Assembly (NCBI GenBank): GCA_963728125.1
Contig: CAVSIZ010000014.1
Coordinates: 21,700-85,699 of the forward strand
Length of the DNA stretch: 64,000 nt
DNA from: CAWDCV01 sp963728125
GTDB lineage: Bacteria > Actinomycetota > Actinomycetes > CAWDCV01
Direction of reading: 5' to 3'
The translations under genes and the position numbers were made by a program. Shown piece by piece: positions 16,305 to 25,321 of this stretch. The notes under the pieces are model-generated. The model saw nothing but the letters and a program-made list of their open reading frames with translations. It was not told the origin of the DNA and ran no database searches. The stretch's first letter is position 1. Each line of letters opens with the position of its first letter.

Positions 16305-17402
16305 CTATCCCGGCACCGGACTCAGACCGGTGCAGTCGCGCAGGCTCTCCCACTGCGCCGACGCCGCGGCCGCCGAGCCGGGGTCGAGCGGCTGCGGGAT
16401 GCTGTCGGTGATCCGAGCCGGGGTCCACGTCGATGCACTCACCACGCCATCGGTCAGCGTGAGGTTGAGGACACCCGTCGCGCGGGTGGCGTCCCTACTC
16501 GCGCTGAAAACGAAGTTGCCGAGGCCGTAGTGCACGTACGCGGAGCCGAGATAGCCACCGCCGAGCAACAGGTGAGCGTGCGAGCCGACGACGGCGGCCG
16601 CACCGGCCTGGACGAGCTGGGGCGCCAGCGTCTGCTGCGCCTCGTTCGGGCAGGTCTGCAGCTCGGTGCCCCAGTGGAGGAACACGATGACGGCATCCGC
16701 TTGCTGCTTGGCGCCGGTGACCGCGGCAAGCAGCCGATCCACGCGCTTGGCCGAGGCGAGGCCGGGCGTGCCCGGCCCGGCCGTCCACGCGTCGACCAGG
16801 CTCGAGTCGATGACCTGCGTCGCCGCCACGATCGCCACCCGCTGCCCCTGCAGCTCGACGACGTAGGGGCGGAACGCCTCGTCCTCGTTCTCACCGCCAC
16901 CGATGACCGGCATTCCCGCCGCCTGACCAGCAGCCAGGGTGTCGCGCAGTCCTGAGAGGCCGTAATCCATGCCGTGGTTGTTCGCGATGCTCACGGCGTC
17001 GACGCCAGCCGCCTGCAGGGCAGCGAACGCCGTGTCGGGCGCGCGGAAGTTGAACTCCTTGGGGGCCGCATCCCCGCCCGACGTCACCGCGGTCTCCAGG
17101 TTCACGACGGTCAGGTCGGCGTCTCCAAGGATGCCCGCGATGTCGGCCAGGGCCGTCGATGGATCGCGTTCGAGCGCGGTGAGTGCTCCACGGGTGAAGT
17201 TCACATCGCCGGCGAACGCCAGCCGGATGGGTACCGCCGGCGGGGGAGGGGGCGGCGTACTCGGCTGGGCGGGAACGGCCTCGACTGAGGCGCTCGCCGA
17301 CGGCGTGGCCACCTCGTCGACGTCCACGGGCCCGCCACCGCAGGCGGAGAGGACCAGCACGGTCGAGGAGGCCAACGCCAGCAGGGCAGGGGCTCGACGC
17401 AT
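16305..17402 (-). CDS. CapA-like (poly-gamma-glutamate synthesis type) lipoprotein
   Basis: The 365-residue protein starts with a short signal peptide ending in the lipobox LVLSAC, so it is anchored outside the membrane. A Pro-rich spacer (about residues 35-60) precedes a calcineurin-like CapA domain with LAFAGDVNFTRG, VVNLETAVTSG, SIANNHGMDYG, VFLHWGTE and VVGSHAHLLLGG, which supply the metal ligands. The open frame extends 47 codons upstream, but the lipoprotein signal decides the start. CapA proteins are linked to polyglutamate capsules, but no other cap genes are nearby; a general envelope phosphoesterase is equally likely. Confidence 0.88.
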   Translation of the reverse strand: MRRAPALLALASSTVLVLSACGGGPVDVDEVATPSASASVEAVPAQPSTPPPPPPAVPIRLAFAGDVNFTRGALTALERDPSTALADIAGILGDADLTVVNLETAVTSGGDAAPKEFNFRAPDTAFAALQAAGVDAVSIANNHGMDYGLSGLRDTLAAGQAAGMPVIGGGENEDEAFRPYVVELQGQRVAIVAATQVIDSSLVDAWTAGPGTPGLASAKRVDRLLAAVTGAKQQADAVIVFLHWGTELQTCPNEAQQTLAPQLVQAGAAAVVGSHAHLLLGGGYLGSAYVHYGLGNFVFSASRDATRATGVLNLTLTDGVVSASTWTPARITDSIPQPLDPGSAAAASAQWESLRDCTGLSPVPG

Positions 17403-17557
17403 CCGCCCATCGTGCCCGACCACCCCGGCTCGACCGTAAACCGGCACGCGTCTCGTTCCACGCAGGTGACGTCCGGGTAGGGTCGGGCAGGGCGCTGGCG
17501 CGCGGGCTTGGCAGGACACAGCCAGCAAGCACGGGGAGGCCAAGCAAGGAGGCCGAC

Positions 17558-18160
17558 GTGGGGCTGCAGGACACGGCCGTCGCGCAGGCTCGGATCCTGA
17601 CCGTCCCGAACGCGCTGAGTCTGGTCCGCCTTCTCGGCGTACCGCTGTTCCTCTGGCTGATCCTCGGCCCGCATGCCGATGGGTGGGCGCTGGTCGTCCT
17701 CATGGTCAGCGGGTTCACCGACTGGCTGGACGGCTACCTTGCCCGCAGCTGGGGACAGGTCAGCCGGCTCGGGCAACTCCTCGATCCGGCGGTCGACCGC
17801 CTCTACATCCTCGCCGCCATCGTCGGATTGACCCTGCGAGACATCATCCCGCTGTGGTTCGCGCTGCTCCTCGTGGCGCGCGATGTCGTGCTCGCGTTCT
17901 CCCTTCCTGTCCTCCAGCGCTACGGCTACGGTCCGCTGCCCGTGCACTTCCTGGGCAAGGCCGCGACGTTCTGCCTGCTGTACGCGTTCCCGCTGCTCCT
18001 TCTCGGTGACGGCACGAGCCCGGTCGCCGATGTGTCGTTCGTGTTCGGGTGGGCGTTCGCCATCTGGGGCACGGCGTTGTACTGGTGGGCCGGGTTCCTC
18101 TACCTCGCGCAGGTACGTCGACTGGTCGTGAGCGTGCGTAAAGCGAAGGCCACGCCATGA
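17558..18160 (+). CDS. CDP-alcohol phosphatidyltransferase family protein
   Basis: The 200-residue membrane enzyme transfers a phosphatidyl group from CDP-diacylglycerol to an alcohol. The full signature D-x2-DG-x2-AR-x8-G-x3-D-x3-D is present from the Asp of DWLDGYLAR to PAVDR. About six membrane helices surround it. The start is GTG. Its position just ahead of a GDP-mannose pyrophosphorylase fusion resembles loci for actinobacterial phosphatidylinositol or cardiolipin-type lipids; the acceptor alcohol cannot be read from sequence. Confidence 0.88.
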   Translation: MGLQDTAVAQARILTVPNALSLVRLLGVPLFLWLILGPHADGWALVVLMVSGFTDWLDGYLARSWGQVSRLGQLLDPAVDRLYILAAIVGLTLRDIIPLWFALLLVARDVVLAFSLPVLQRYGYGPLPVHFLGKAATFCLLYAFPLLLLGDGTSPVADVSFVFGWAFAIWGTALYWWAGFLYLAQVRRLVVSVRKAKATP

Positions 18161-18170
18161 AAGCAACGTC

Positions 18171-20702
18171 GTGAAGGCAGTCGTGATGGCGGGCGGCGAA
18201 GGAACTCGCCTACGTCCGATGACGTCAAGCCAACCGAAGGTGCTGCTCCCTATCGCTACCCAGCCCGTCATGGAGCACGTGCTGCACCTGCTCAAACGGC
18301 ACGGCTTCACCGAGACCATCGTCACGGTGCAGTTCCTCGCCTCGCTCGTGCGCAACTACTTCGGCGATGGCGAGGACCTCGGCATGGACCTGCAGTACGC
18401 GACGGAGGAAACGCCGCGCGGCACCGCGGGCAGCGTGAAGAACGCCGAAGACGCACTGCGTAGCGAGCGGTTCCTCGTCATCAGCGGCGACGCCCTCACC
18501 GACATCGACTTGACCGACCTCGTGCATTGGCACGAGGAGCGCAACGCCCTCGTCACGGTCTGCCTCACCCGCGTCCCCGATCCGCTCGAGTTCGGCATCA
18601 CCATCCTCGATGACGACGGCAAGGTCGACCGCTTTCTCGAAAAGCCGACGTGGGGCCAGGTGTTCTCCGACACCGTCAATACCGGCATCTACGTCATGGA
18701 GCCGGAAGTCTTCGACTATGTCCCCGCGGGAGAGAACGTCGACTGGTCCGCCGACGTCTTCCCCGCGCTCATCGCTGCGAACAAGCCGGTCTACGGGTAT
18801 GTCGCCGACGGCTACTGGCAGGACGTCGGTACGCAGGAGAGCTACTTCTCTGCGCAGGCGGACGTGTTGAGGGGGCGCGTCGAGGTGACGATCGACGGCT
18901 TCGAGGTATCGCCGGACGTGTGGATCGGCGAGGGCACGGAGGTGCATCCGGACGCGAACATCGTCGGACCGGTCATCATCGGCGACTACTCCAAGGTCGA
19001 GGCCGGCGCCAAGGTCCACGAGCTCACCGTGATCGGCAGCAACGTGGTCGTGAAGGGCGGCGCCACCCTTGAACGCGCCGTCATCCACGACAACGTCTAC
19101 GTCGGTGCGCATGCCCAGCTCCGTGGCTGCATCATCGGCAAGAACACCGACATCATGCGTGCCGCCCGGGTCGAAGAGGGGGCTGTCGTCGGCGACGAGT
19201 GCATGGTGGAGGAGGAGGCCATCGTCGGTGCAGGGGTGAAGATCTACCCGTTCAAGTCCGTCGAAGCCGGCGCTGTCGTTCACCAGAGCGTGATCTGGGA
19301 GTCGCGCGGGCAGGCCAGCCTGTTCGGGCCGCGCGGCGTCAGCGGCATCATCAACGTCGAGATCACCCCGGAGCTCGCGGTACGCCTTGCCAGCGCTTTC
19401 GCGACAACGCTGCGCAAGGGCGCCACCGTCACCGTCGGACGGGACGTGAGCCGTGCTGCGAGAGCGCTGAAGCGCGCCGTCATCGCCGCACTGACCTCCA
19501 GTGCCCTGGACGTGCGCGACCTCGAGCTGTCCCCAGAACCCGTCACGCGGATGGAAACGGCGCAGGGCAGCGCCGGCGGCATCATGGTGCGAACCACGCC
19601 GGGCATCCCCGACAACGTCGACATCCAGTTCCTCGACGAACGCGGCAACGACCTGTCGCAGGCGGCTCAGCGTCGACTCGAGCGCATCTTCCAGCGCCAG
19701 GAGTACCGGCGCGCGTTCCCCGGCGAGATCGGCGACCTCACGATCCCTAGCCGGGTCATGGAGAGCTACGCCCAGGAGTTGCTTCGAGCTGTCGACACGT
19801 CCGGCATTGCGGAGGCCGACCTCAAGGTCGTGGTCGACACCGCGGGCGGTGCGGCAGCCCTTGCCCTGCCGACTCTGCTCGGCCGGCTGGGTGTCGACGT
19901 CCTCACCATGAACAACCGCATCGACGAGGCACGACCGACGGAGACGGCGGAGGAACGTCGCGCCGGACTGCGCCGGCTGGGGAGCATCGTCGCCTCGTCC
20001 GGTGCCGCTTTTGGCGCCCGCTTCGATCCGGTTGCGGAGCGGATCGCGCTCGTCGACGAACGCGGCCACATCGTCGAGGATGACCGCGCGCTCCTCGTCG
20101 TCCTCGACCTCGTCGCCGCGGAGAAACGGCACGGGAGCGCCTGCCTGCCGGTCACCACCACCCGGGTCTCGGCCCAGGTCGCCGCGTTCCACGGCGTCGA
20201 GATCCTGTGGACGACGACCTCACCCGATGACCTGACCCGGCACGCCAGTGGCCCGAACGTCGCCCTGTGCTGCGACGGTCGCGGCGGCTTCGTCGTCCCG
20301 GAGTTCTCCGGTGTGATCGACGGGATGGCCGCGTTCGTCCGCGTCCTCGGCCTGGTTGCGCGCGCGCAACTGACGTTGAGCCAGATCGACGCCCGCATCC
20401 CGCAGGCGCACGTGCTTCGGCAGGACGTCGAGACACCGTGGGCCGCCAAAGGTCAGGTCATGCGGTCGGTGATCGAGGCCGCCGGCGACCGGACCGTGGA
20501 CACCACCGACGGGGTGCGGATCGTGGAGGAGGACCGACGCTGGGCACTGGTGCTCCCCGATCCCACTCAGGCAATCACGCGGGTCTGGGCCGAAGGTCCA
20601 GATGCGGTTGCGGCCAAGGAGCTGGTGGAGGAGTGGTCGACGGTGGTCGAGCAGGCCGCCCGTGCGGCGCCCGCGCACCTGCTCACCCGCCGCGCCGAGT
20701 AA
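18171..20702 (+). CDS. Nucleotidyltransferase (GDP-mannose pyrophosphorylase-like) fused to a degenerate phosphohexomutase
   Basis: The protein has 843 residues. Residues 1-230 form a sugar-nucleotidyltransferase domain (VVMAGGEGTRLRPM, FLVISGDALTDIDL, FLEKPTWGQVF). Residues 245-370 are left-handed hexapeptide repeats (DANIVGPVIIGDYSKVEAGA). The rest is a phosphohexomutase fold starting GPRGVSGIINVEITPELAV. In the mutase half I cannot find the phosphoserine loop (usual TASHNP) or the DGDxDR metal loop; their places hold RTTPGIPDNV and FGARFDPVAERI. The mutase part is therefore probably structural or regulatory. The GTG start lies ten bases after the upstream gene. The likely product is GDP-mannose for cell-envelope glycans. 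Confidence 0.85.
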   Translation: MKAVVMAGGEGTRLRPMTSSQPKVLLPIATQPVMEHVLHLLKRHGFTETIVTVQFLASLVRNYFGDGEDLGMDLQYATEETPRGTAGSVKNAEDALRSERFLVISGDALTDIDLTDLVHWHEERNALVTVCLTRVPDPLEFGITILDDDGKVDRFLEKPTWGQVFSDTVNTGIYVMEPEVFDYVPAGENVDWSADVFPALIAANKPVYGYVADGYWQDVGTQESYFSAQADVLRGRVEVTIDGFEVSPDVWIGEGTEVHPDANIVGPVIIGDYSKVEAGAKVHELTVIGSNVVVKGGATLERAVIHDNVYVGAHAQLRGCIIGKNTDIMRAARVEEGAVVGDECMVEEEAIVGAGVKIYPFKSVEAGAVVHQSVIWESRGQASLFGPRGVSGIINVEITPELAVRLASAFATTLRKGATVTVGRDVSRAARALKRAVIAALTSSALDVRDLELSPEPVTRMETAQGSAGGIMVRTTPGIPDNVDIQFLDERGNDLSQAAQRRLERIFQRQEYRRAFPGEIGDLTIPSRVMESYAQELLRAVDTSGIAEADLKVVVDTAGGAAALALPTLLGRLGVDVLTMNNRIDEARPTETAEERRAGLRRLGSIVASSGAAFGARFDPVAERIALVDERGHIVEDDRALLVVLDLVAAEKRHGSACLPVTTTRVSAQVAAFHGVEILWTTTSPDDLTRHASGPNVALCCDGRGGFVVPEFSGVIDGMAAFVRVLGLVARAQLTLSQIDARIPQAHVLRQDVETPWAAKGQVMRSVIEAAGDRTVDTTDGVRIVEEDRRWALVLPDPTQAITRVWAEGPDAVAAKELVEEWSTVVEQAARAAPAHLLTRRAE

Positions 20703-20778
20703 TCTGGCCGGTCCGGGGGCTTTTCGACCCTCACGATCGCGAACACGCGGCGTACCCGCCGTGGGACCATGGGTAGCA

Positions 20779-21678
20779 ATGACTGACGAGCCGACGACGG
20801 GTGCACCTGCGCGCCGCCCCGATGCGTCCATGTCACTGCTCACCGACGTGCTCTTCAATCCCTTGGACCCGGGGTACGCGCAGGCTGCCGCCCGCCGGGC
20901 CCGTGCCGACGCCGACGCCGACAAGAACAGCTCTCCCACCGAGCCGCGACGTCGCCGCGGTCTGTGGCTCGGCGTGTGCCTGGCCGCCCTCGGCGTGCTG
21001 GTGGCTACCGCGGCCGCGCAGGTACGTGACCGCGCCCCCTCAGTCGCGCGCGCGAACCAGGAACTCCTGGAAGAGATCGATCAACGCACTGCCACCACGT
21101 CACAACTCGAGGACGACGTGACCGCCCTGCAGCGCGAGGTCGACCGGGCCCGCGTCAATGGGCTCCGGCTCACCAGCATCGGTCGGGAGGCGGCGGCGGG
21201 CCTCGATGAGGTCGAGCGCGCCGCCGGTGTCACCCCGGTCGAGGGTCCCGGCATTAGCGTCACCGTCGACGATGCAGAGCTCGACGATTCCGGTCCTGGC
21301 AGCACGTCAGCCGAGACGAACGAGCTCGGCCGTGTCCTCGATCGTGACCTGCAGCTGGTGGTCAATGGACTGTGGGCCGCAGGTGCCGAGGCGGTTGCCG
21401 TCAACGGGCAGCGGCTGTCTTCGCTGTCCGCGATTCGCAACGCCGGAGACGCGATCCTGGTCGACTTCCGCCCGCTGAGCCCGCCGTACTCCGTCCTCGC
21501 CGTCGGCGATCCCGCCACGTTGCGTACAGGGTTCCTCGACGGCTCGGCGGGGCGGATGCTGCGGCTGTACAGCGAGACGTACAAGATCCGCTACGACGTC
21601 CAGGACGAGACCGACATCTCGCTGTCTGGCGTCTCTTCTACGACGCTGCGCTACGCGAAGGCGGGGAGCGCGCCGTGA
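20779..21678 (+). CDS. DUF881 family membrane-anchored protein (first copy)
   Basis: The 299-residue protein has a cytoplasmic N-terminus of about 60 residues, one membrane helix (LGVCLAALGVLVATAAAQV), a coiled coil (QLEDDVTALQREVDRA) and the DUF881 domain with GPGISVTVDD, VNGLWAAGAEAVAVNGQRL and IRNAGDAILVDFRPLSPPYS. The stop overlaps the GTG of the small basic protein gene (GTGA), and the same overlap follows, forming the conserved DUF881 / small basic protein / DUF881 operon of actinobacteria. A role at the division site or envelope is suspected but undefined. Confidence 0.92.
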   Translation: MTDEPTTGAPARRPDASMSLLTDVLFNPLDPGYAQAAARRARADADADKNSSPTEPRRRRGLWLGVCLAALGVLVATAAAQVRDRAPSVARANQELLEEIDQRTATTSQLEDDVTALQREVDRARVNGLRLTSIGREAAAGLDEVERAAGVTPVEGPGISVTVDDAELDDSGPGSTSAETNELGRVLDRDLQLVVNGLWAAGAEAVAVNGQRLSSLSAIRNAGDAILVDFRPLSPPYSVLAVGDPATLRTGFLDGSAGRMLRLYSETYKIRYDVQDETDISLSGVSSTTLRYAKAGSAP

Positions 21679-22007
21679 TCGCCGCGTTCGGACTCGTCAT
21701 CGGCGTGCTCATCGGGCTGCTGGTGCAGCCGGTGGTGCCGCTGTGGTTACAGCCCTACCTGCCGATCGCTGTCGTTGCGGCCCTCGACGCAGTGTTCGGT
21801 GGACTACGGGCTCAGCTCGACGGCATCTTCGATGACAAGGTCTTCGTCGTCAGCTTCGTGGCGAACGTCCTCGTCGCAGCGCTGATCGTCCTCGTCGGAG
21901 ACCAGCTCGGTGTCGGCGCGCAGCTGTCGACCGGGGTCGTGGTCGTCCTCGGCATCCGCATCTTCGCCAACGTGGCGGCCATCCGGCGCCACCTCTTCCA
22001 CGCATGA
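21675..22007 (+). CDS. sbp: Small basic membrane protein Sbp (DUF1290)
   Basis: The 110-residue protein has three membrane helices: AFGLVIGVLIGLLVQPVVPL, a second around LPIAVVAALDAVFGGL, and VVSFVANVLVAALIVLVGDQ with a final segment LSTGVVVVLGIRIFANVAAIR. The conserved LDAVFGGLRAQLDGIFDDKVF loop identifies DUF1290. The GTG start overlaps the preceding stop, and its own stop overlaps the next ATG, so it is translated in a chain with the two DUF881 genes. Confidence 0.93.
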   Translation: MIAAFGLVIGVLIGLLVQPVVPLWLQPYLPIAVVAALDAVFGGLRAQLDGIFDDKVFVVSFVANVLVAALIVLVGDQLGVGAQLSTGVVVVLGIRIFANVAAIRRHLFHA

Positions 22008-22774
22008 GCGAACCGTCTCCGCCGGCCACCGATGGCGCGCGCGGCCCGTCCGGCCGCGATCGCCTGCGAACGCTCCTCGGATCCCGGCCAACCGGTCCGC
22101 AGTTGCTCGTCGGGATCCTGCTGGCGCTGCTCGGGTTTGCGCTGGCCCTTCAGGTGCGCAGCACGCGCACTGACCCGGCGCTGGAAGGTGCACGGCAGTC
22201 CGATCTGGTTCGCATCCTCGACGACGTGAGCGAGCGGGCCGAGCGGCTGCAGGTGGAGTCGCGCACGCTCGAGTCGCTGCTCGCCGACCTGACCTCGGGA
22301 ACGGACAAGTCGCGCGCGGCCTTGAACGATGCGCAAGAACGCACGGCGACACTAGGAATCCTTGCCGGCACGGTCCCTGCCGAGGGCCCTGGGATTCAGC
22401 TGACCATCACTGGTCCACGCGAGGCGGTGACCTCGTCGATGATGCTCGACACCGTGCAGGAGCTGCGCGACGCCGGAGCGGAAGCGATGCAGATCGCCGA
22501 CAACGAAACCAGTGTCCGGGTGGTTGCCGAGACTCATCTCGCCGACGATGCCGACGGCATCGCGGTCGACGGGCAGCTGCTGTCGATTCCGTACCGCGTG
22601 CTCGCCATCGGCGACCCGCGCACGCTGTCCGCCGCACTCGACATCCCCGGCGGCGTCCTCGACACCCTCGGCCGGGTCGAGGCCGACGGGATGGTGTCGC
22701 AGCTCGACGAGGTGGTCATCGACGCGATCCGGGTGCGGTCGGCGCCCGAGTTCGCCCGTACCGTGTCCGACTAG
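22004..22774 (+). CDS. DUF881 family membrane-anchored protein (second copy)
   Basis: The 256-residue paralogue of the protein at 20779 has one membrane helix near residues 30-50 (LLVGILLALLGFALAL), a coiled coil (VSERAERLQVESRTLESLLA) and the DUF881 domain (EGPGIQLTITG, TVQELRDAGAEAMQIAD, AIGDPRTLSAALDIPGG, LDEVVIDAIRV). It is the third gene of the overlapping operon. The two copies may form a heteromeric extracytoplasmic complex with Sbp as membrane partner, but no experimental basis for that is visible here. Confidence 0.92.
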   Translation: MSEPSPPATDGARGPSGRDRLRTLLGSRPTGPQLLVGILLALLGFALALQVRSTRTDPALEGARQSDLVRILDDVSERAERLQVESRTLESLLADLTSGTDKSRAALNDAQERTATLGILAGTVPAEGPGIQLTITGPREAVTSSMMLDTVQELRDAGAEAMQIADNETSVRVVAETHLADDADGIAVDGQLLSIPYRVLAIGDPRTLSAALDIPGGVLDTLGRVEADGMVSQLDEVVIDAIRVRSAPEFARTVSD

Positions 22775-22812
22775 GGTTTGCCCACGGTCAGCTGTTGAGA
22801 AGGGGGCCGCTG

Positions 22813-23199
22813 GTGCCCGAGTTCCCGTCCGACCTGCACTACACGCCAGAGCACGAATGGGTACGCGATGGCGACGACGCCGTGCGCGTCGGCATCACCG
22901 CGTACGCCCAGGAAGCCCTCGGGGACATCGTGTTCGTCAGCCTGCCCGCCGTCGGCACTGACGTGAGCGCAGGGGACGCGCTCGGTGAGGTCGAATCGAC
23001 CAAGAGCGTGAACGACGTCTACGCCCCCGTCTCCGGCACCGTGACAGCGGTGAACTCCTCGCTGGACGACCAGCCGGACCTGGTGAACTCCGACCCGTAC
23101 GGCGAGGGCTGGCTGATCGAGATCCGGCCGGCGGACGCATCGGCGACCGCCGCACTGCTCGACGCCGAGGGGTACCAGAAGGGACTCGACGCGAGCTGA
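22813..23199 (+). CDS. gcvH: Glycine cleavage system H protein
   Basis: The 128-residue lipoyl carrier shuttles the aminomethyl group between the P, T and L proteins of glycine cleavage. Recognised by LHYTPEHEWVRDGDD, GITAYAQEALGDIVFVSLP and the lipoylation loop ALGEVESTKSVNDVYAPVSG with Lys64. The usual C-terminal GWLIEI is present. The GTG start has gagaaggggg upstream. It opens the conserved run gcvH / FHA / MerR / DUF151 / MerR that ends with gcvP; no gcvT is in this window. Confidence 0.97.
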   Translation: MPEFPSDLHYTPEHEWVRDGDDAVRVGITAYAQEALGDIVFVSLPAVGTDVSAGDALGEVESTKSVNDVYAPVSGTVTAVNSSLDDQPDLVNSDPYGEGWLIEIRPADASATAALLDAEGYQKGLDAS

Positions 23200-23370
23200 T
23201 CGGGGCTCCCGGCGCGTCGTTGACCCTGGGCGCGCGTCGCACGTAGGTTGCCGTGCGACCATCAACCTCGAGTGCTGGTCGAGGGTGCCCCATACCGCCC
23301 AAAACCTCAGACAATGCCGGACCGGCGGACCCACCAGATCCCCGCCGGATCCGCCGGAAGGACGACACCG

Positions 23371-23955
23371 ATGCCCTTCTGCACCCAGTGCGGTCATCAG
23401 AATCCCGATGACAGCAAGTTCTGCTCCAACTGCGGCGCGGCACTGCGGGCCGGGTCGGAGCGGGCGGGGGGCGACACGAGTTCGACGACCATCTCCTTCG
23501 GCGTCCCGGAAGGCGCGGAGGACACCTCCGACCTCAGTGCCGCGGACCAAGCCGCGGTGGAGGCGCTACCCGGCGGGTCGGCGCTGCTGATCGTGCGCAG
23601 GGGACCGAACTCCGGCAGCCGCTTCCTCCTCGACAGCGACCTCACCACCGCCGGTCGCCATCCGGAGAGCGACATCTTCCTCGATGACGTCACCGTGAGC
23701 CGCCGGCACGCCGACTTCATTCGCGGCGACGACGGCTTCCATGTTCGCGACGTGGGCAGCCTGAACGGCACGTACGTCAACCGCGAGCGCATCGAGAACA
23801 TCCGCCTGGCCGGCGGTGACGAGGTGCAGATCGGCAAGTACCGCCTGGTCTTCTTCGCCGGACATGCTGGCGAATCGGGCGGCTCAGACAACACAGACGG
23901 CGCAGACAGCGCCGACGACTCGGGCAACGTCGGCGCCGCGAATGGTGTGCCATGA
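23371..23955 (+). CDS. garA: FHA-domain protein of the GarA/OdhI type with zinc-ribbon N-terminus
   Basis: The 194-residue protein has an N-terminal zinc ribbon (FCTQCGHQNPDDSKFCSNCG), a linker with a Ser/Thr-rich TSSTTISF that matches the threonine-phosphorylation site of GarA/OdhI, and an FHA domain with GRHPESDIFLDDVTVSRRHA and GSLNGTYVNRERI. In relatives the unphosphorylated protein inhibits 2-oxoglutarate dehydrogenase and steers glutamate metabolism, controlled by PknG/PknB. The zinc ribbon is an addition relative to mycobacterial GarA. Position between gcvH and an FtsR-like gene supports orthology. It has an acidic Gly/Asp tail. Confidence 0.88.
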   Translation: MPFCTQCGHQNPDDSKFCSNCGAALRAGSERAGGDTSSTTISFGVPEGAEDTSDLSAADQAAVEALPGGSALLIVRRGPNSGSRFLLDSDLTTAGRHPESDIFLDDVTVSRRHADFIRGDDGFHVRDVGSLNGTYVNRERIENIRLAGGDEVQIGKYRLVFFAGHAGESGGSDNTDGADSADDSGNVGAANGVP

Positions 23956-24692
23956 GCCCGGCCGCATCTGCGTCTGCCCTGATGAGCATCGGGGAGGTGC
24001 TCGCCGCGCTGCGTCCGGAGTTCCCGGACATCACCATCTCCAAGATCCGGTTCCTCGAGGAACAGGGGCTGATCGAGCCGCAGCGGACGGCGTCCGGCTA
24101 CCGCAAGTTTTCTCACCTGGACGTCAACCGGCTGCGGTACGTCCTGGCCGCACAGCGCGATCACTACCTGCCGCTTCGGGTCATCCGCGATCACCTGGAG
24201 GCGATCGACCGCGGGCTCGAGCCGCCGGAGCTCCCCGACGGCGGGCCTCGGGTGCCGCTCTCGGTGATCGACGCAGACGGTTACCCGTCGGCGGGCGCGT
24301 TCTCGCGTGACGGTGTGGAGTTGCGCCTGTCGCGAGCGGAACTGATCGATGCTGCAGGCATCGACGAGAAGTCCTTCACCAAGCTCGAGGAGTTCGGGCT
24401 GGTCGCCCCCCAGCCCGGCGGACGACACTTCGACGGCGACGCGCTGATCATCACGCGCACCGTTGCCGAGATGGCCGGTTACGGCATCGAGGCCCGCCAT
24501 CTGCGTGCTGTCAAGGCCGCTGCTGACCGCGAGGTCGGCCTGGTCGAACAGGTCGTGACACCACTGCGGCGCCAACGCAATCCGGAATCCCGTGCCCGCG
24601 CCGACGAGGTCGTGCGCGAGTTGGCGGCGCTGTCCGTACGCCTGCACGCAACGCTCGTCAAGTCCGGACTCGCCTCTGGCGGTGGACGCTGA
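23952..24692 (+). CDS. ftsR: FtsR-like MerR family regulator
   Basis: The 246-residue MerR protein has an N-terminal winged helix (SIGEVLAALRPEFPDITISK, IRFLEEQGLIEPQRTASGYR) and a long C-terminal helical domain (TRTVAEMAGYGIEARHLRAV, VVRELAALSVRLHATLV). In Corynebacterium, FtsR activates ftsZ. The start ATG overlaps the stop of the FHA gene. Conserved synteny with garA and the DUF151 gene makes the orthology likely, although ftsZ is not in this window to test it. Confidence 0.85.
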   Translation: MSPAASASALMSIGEVLAALRPEFPDITISKIRFLEEQGLIEPQRTASGYRKFSHLDVNRLRYVLAAQRDHYLPLRVIRDHLEAIDRGLEPPELPDGGPRVPLSVIDADGYPSAGAFSRDGVELRLSRAELIDAAGIDEKSFTKLEEFGLVAPQPGGRHFDGDALIITRTVAEMAGYGIEARHLRAVKAAADREVGLVEQVVTPLRRQRNPESRARADEVVRELAALSVRLHATLVKSGLASGGGR

Positions 24693-24723
24693 TGGAGCGT
24701 AATCGCGGTGTACGTTGGCGAAT

Positions 24724-25197
24724 GTGAACAAGCTCGACGTCGTTGGAGTCCGGGTCGAGATGCCCTCCAACCAGCCGATCGTGCTGCTGCGTGAAGAAGG
24801 CGGGGAGCGCTACCTCCCGATCTGGATCGGTGCCGTCGAAGCCACCGCGATCGCGTTCGCCCAGCAGGGCGTGGTGCCGGCCCGACCGCTGACGCACGAC
24901 CTCATTCGCGACTTGATCGGCGCCCTGGGTCACGATCTCCGGCAGGTGCGGATCACTGAGCTGCGCGACGGCGTTTTCTACGCCGAGCTCGTCTTCGATG
25001 GCGGCGTCGAGGTCAGTGCTCGGCCATCCGACGCCATCGCCATCGCGCTGCGAACCGGTACCCCGATCTTCGGCGCCGAGCAGGTCCTGGCCGAGGCTGG
25101 CATCGAGATCCCGGACGAGCAGGAGGACGAGGTCGAGAAGTTCCGCGAGTTCCTCGATCAGATCTCGCCGGAGGACTTCGGCCGGGGCAGTGCATGA
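24724..25197 (+). CDS. Bifunctional nuclease family protein (DUF151)
   Basis: The 157-residue protein has LDVVGVRVEMPSNQPIVLL, RYLPIWIGAVEATAIAFAQQ, LTHDLIRDLIGAL and the signature VEVSARPSDAIAIALRTGTP, with an acidic C-terminal helix. Plant and Thermotoga members have nuclease or structural roles; the bacterial function is unsettled. GTG is chosen because homology begins at NKLDVVG; an in-frame TTG lies three codons upstream. Conserved neighbour of the FtsR-like gene. Confidence 0.92.
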   Translation: MNKLDVVGVRVEMPSNQPIVLLREEGGERYLPIWIGAVEATAIAFAQQGVVPARPLTHDLIRDLIGALGHDLRQVRITELRDGVFYAELVFDGGVEVSARPSDAIAIALRTGTPIFGAEQVLAEAGIEIPDEQEDEVEKFREFLDQISPEDFGRGSA

Positions 25198-25321
25198 GGC
25201 GTACGACCTAATGTCAGCTTGAGGGTGAGAGTTTCGAGGTCAGCGACGCGCCGCGCGGGTGTTTGACCGGCCTGCCGGGCCGACTTACGGTCGACCCGTC
25301 CCTGTGACCAGGGAGGTCGAC

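Noticed and set aside
18225..20192. A 655-codon open frame on the - strand
   Set aside because: Antisense shadow of the nucleotidyltransferase fusion, with low-complexity Asp/Val/Arg composition and no domain.
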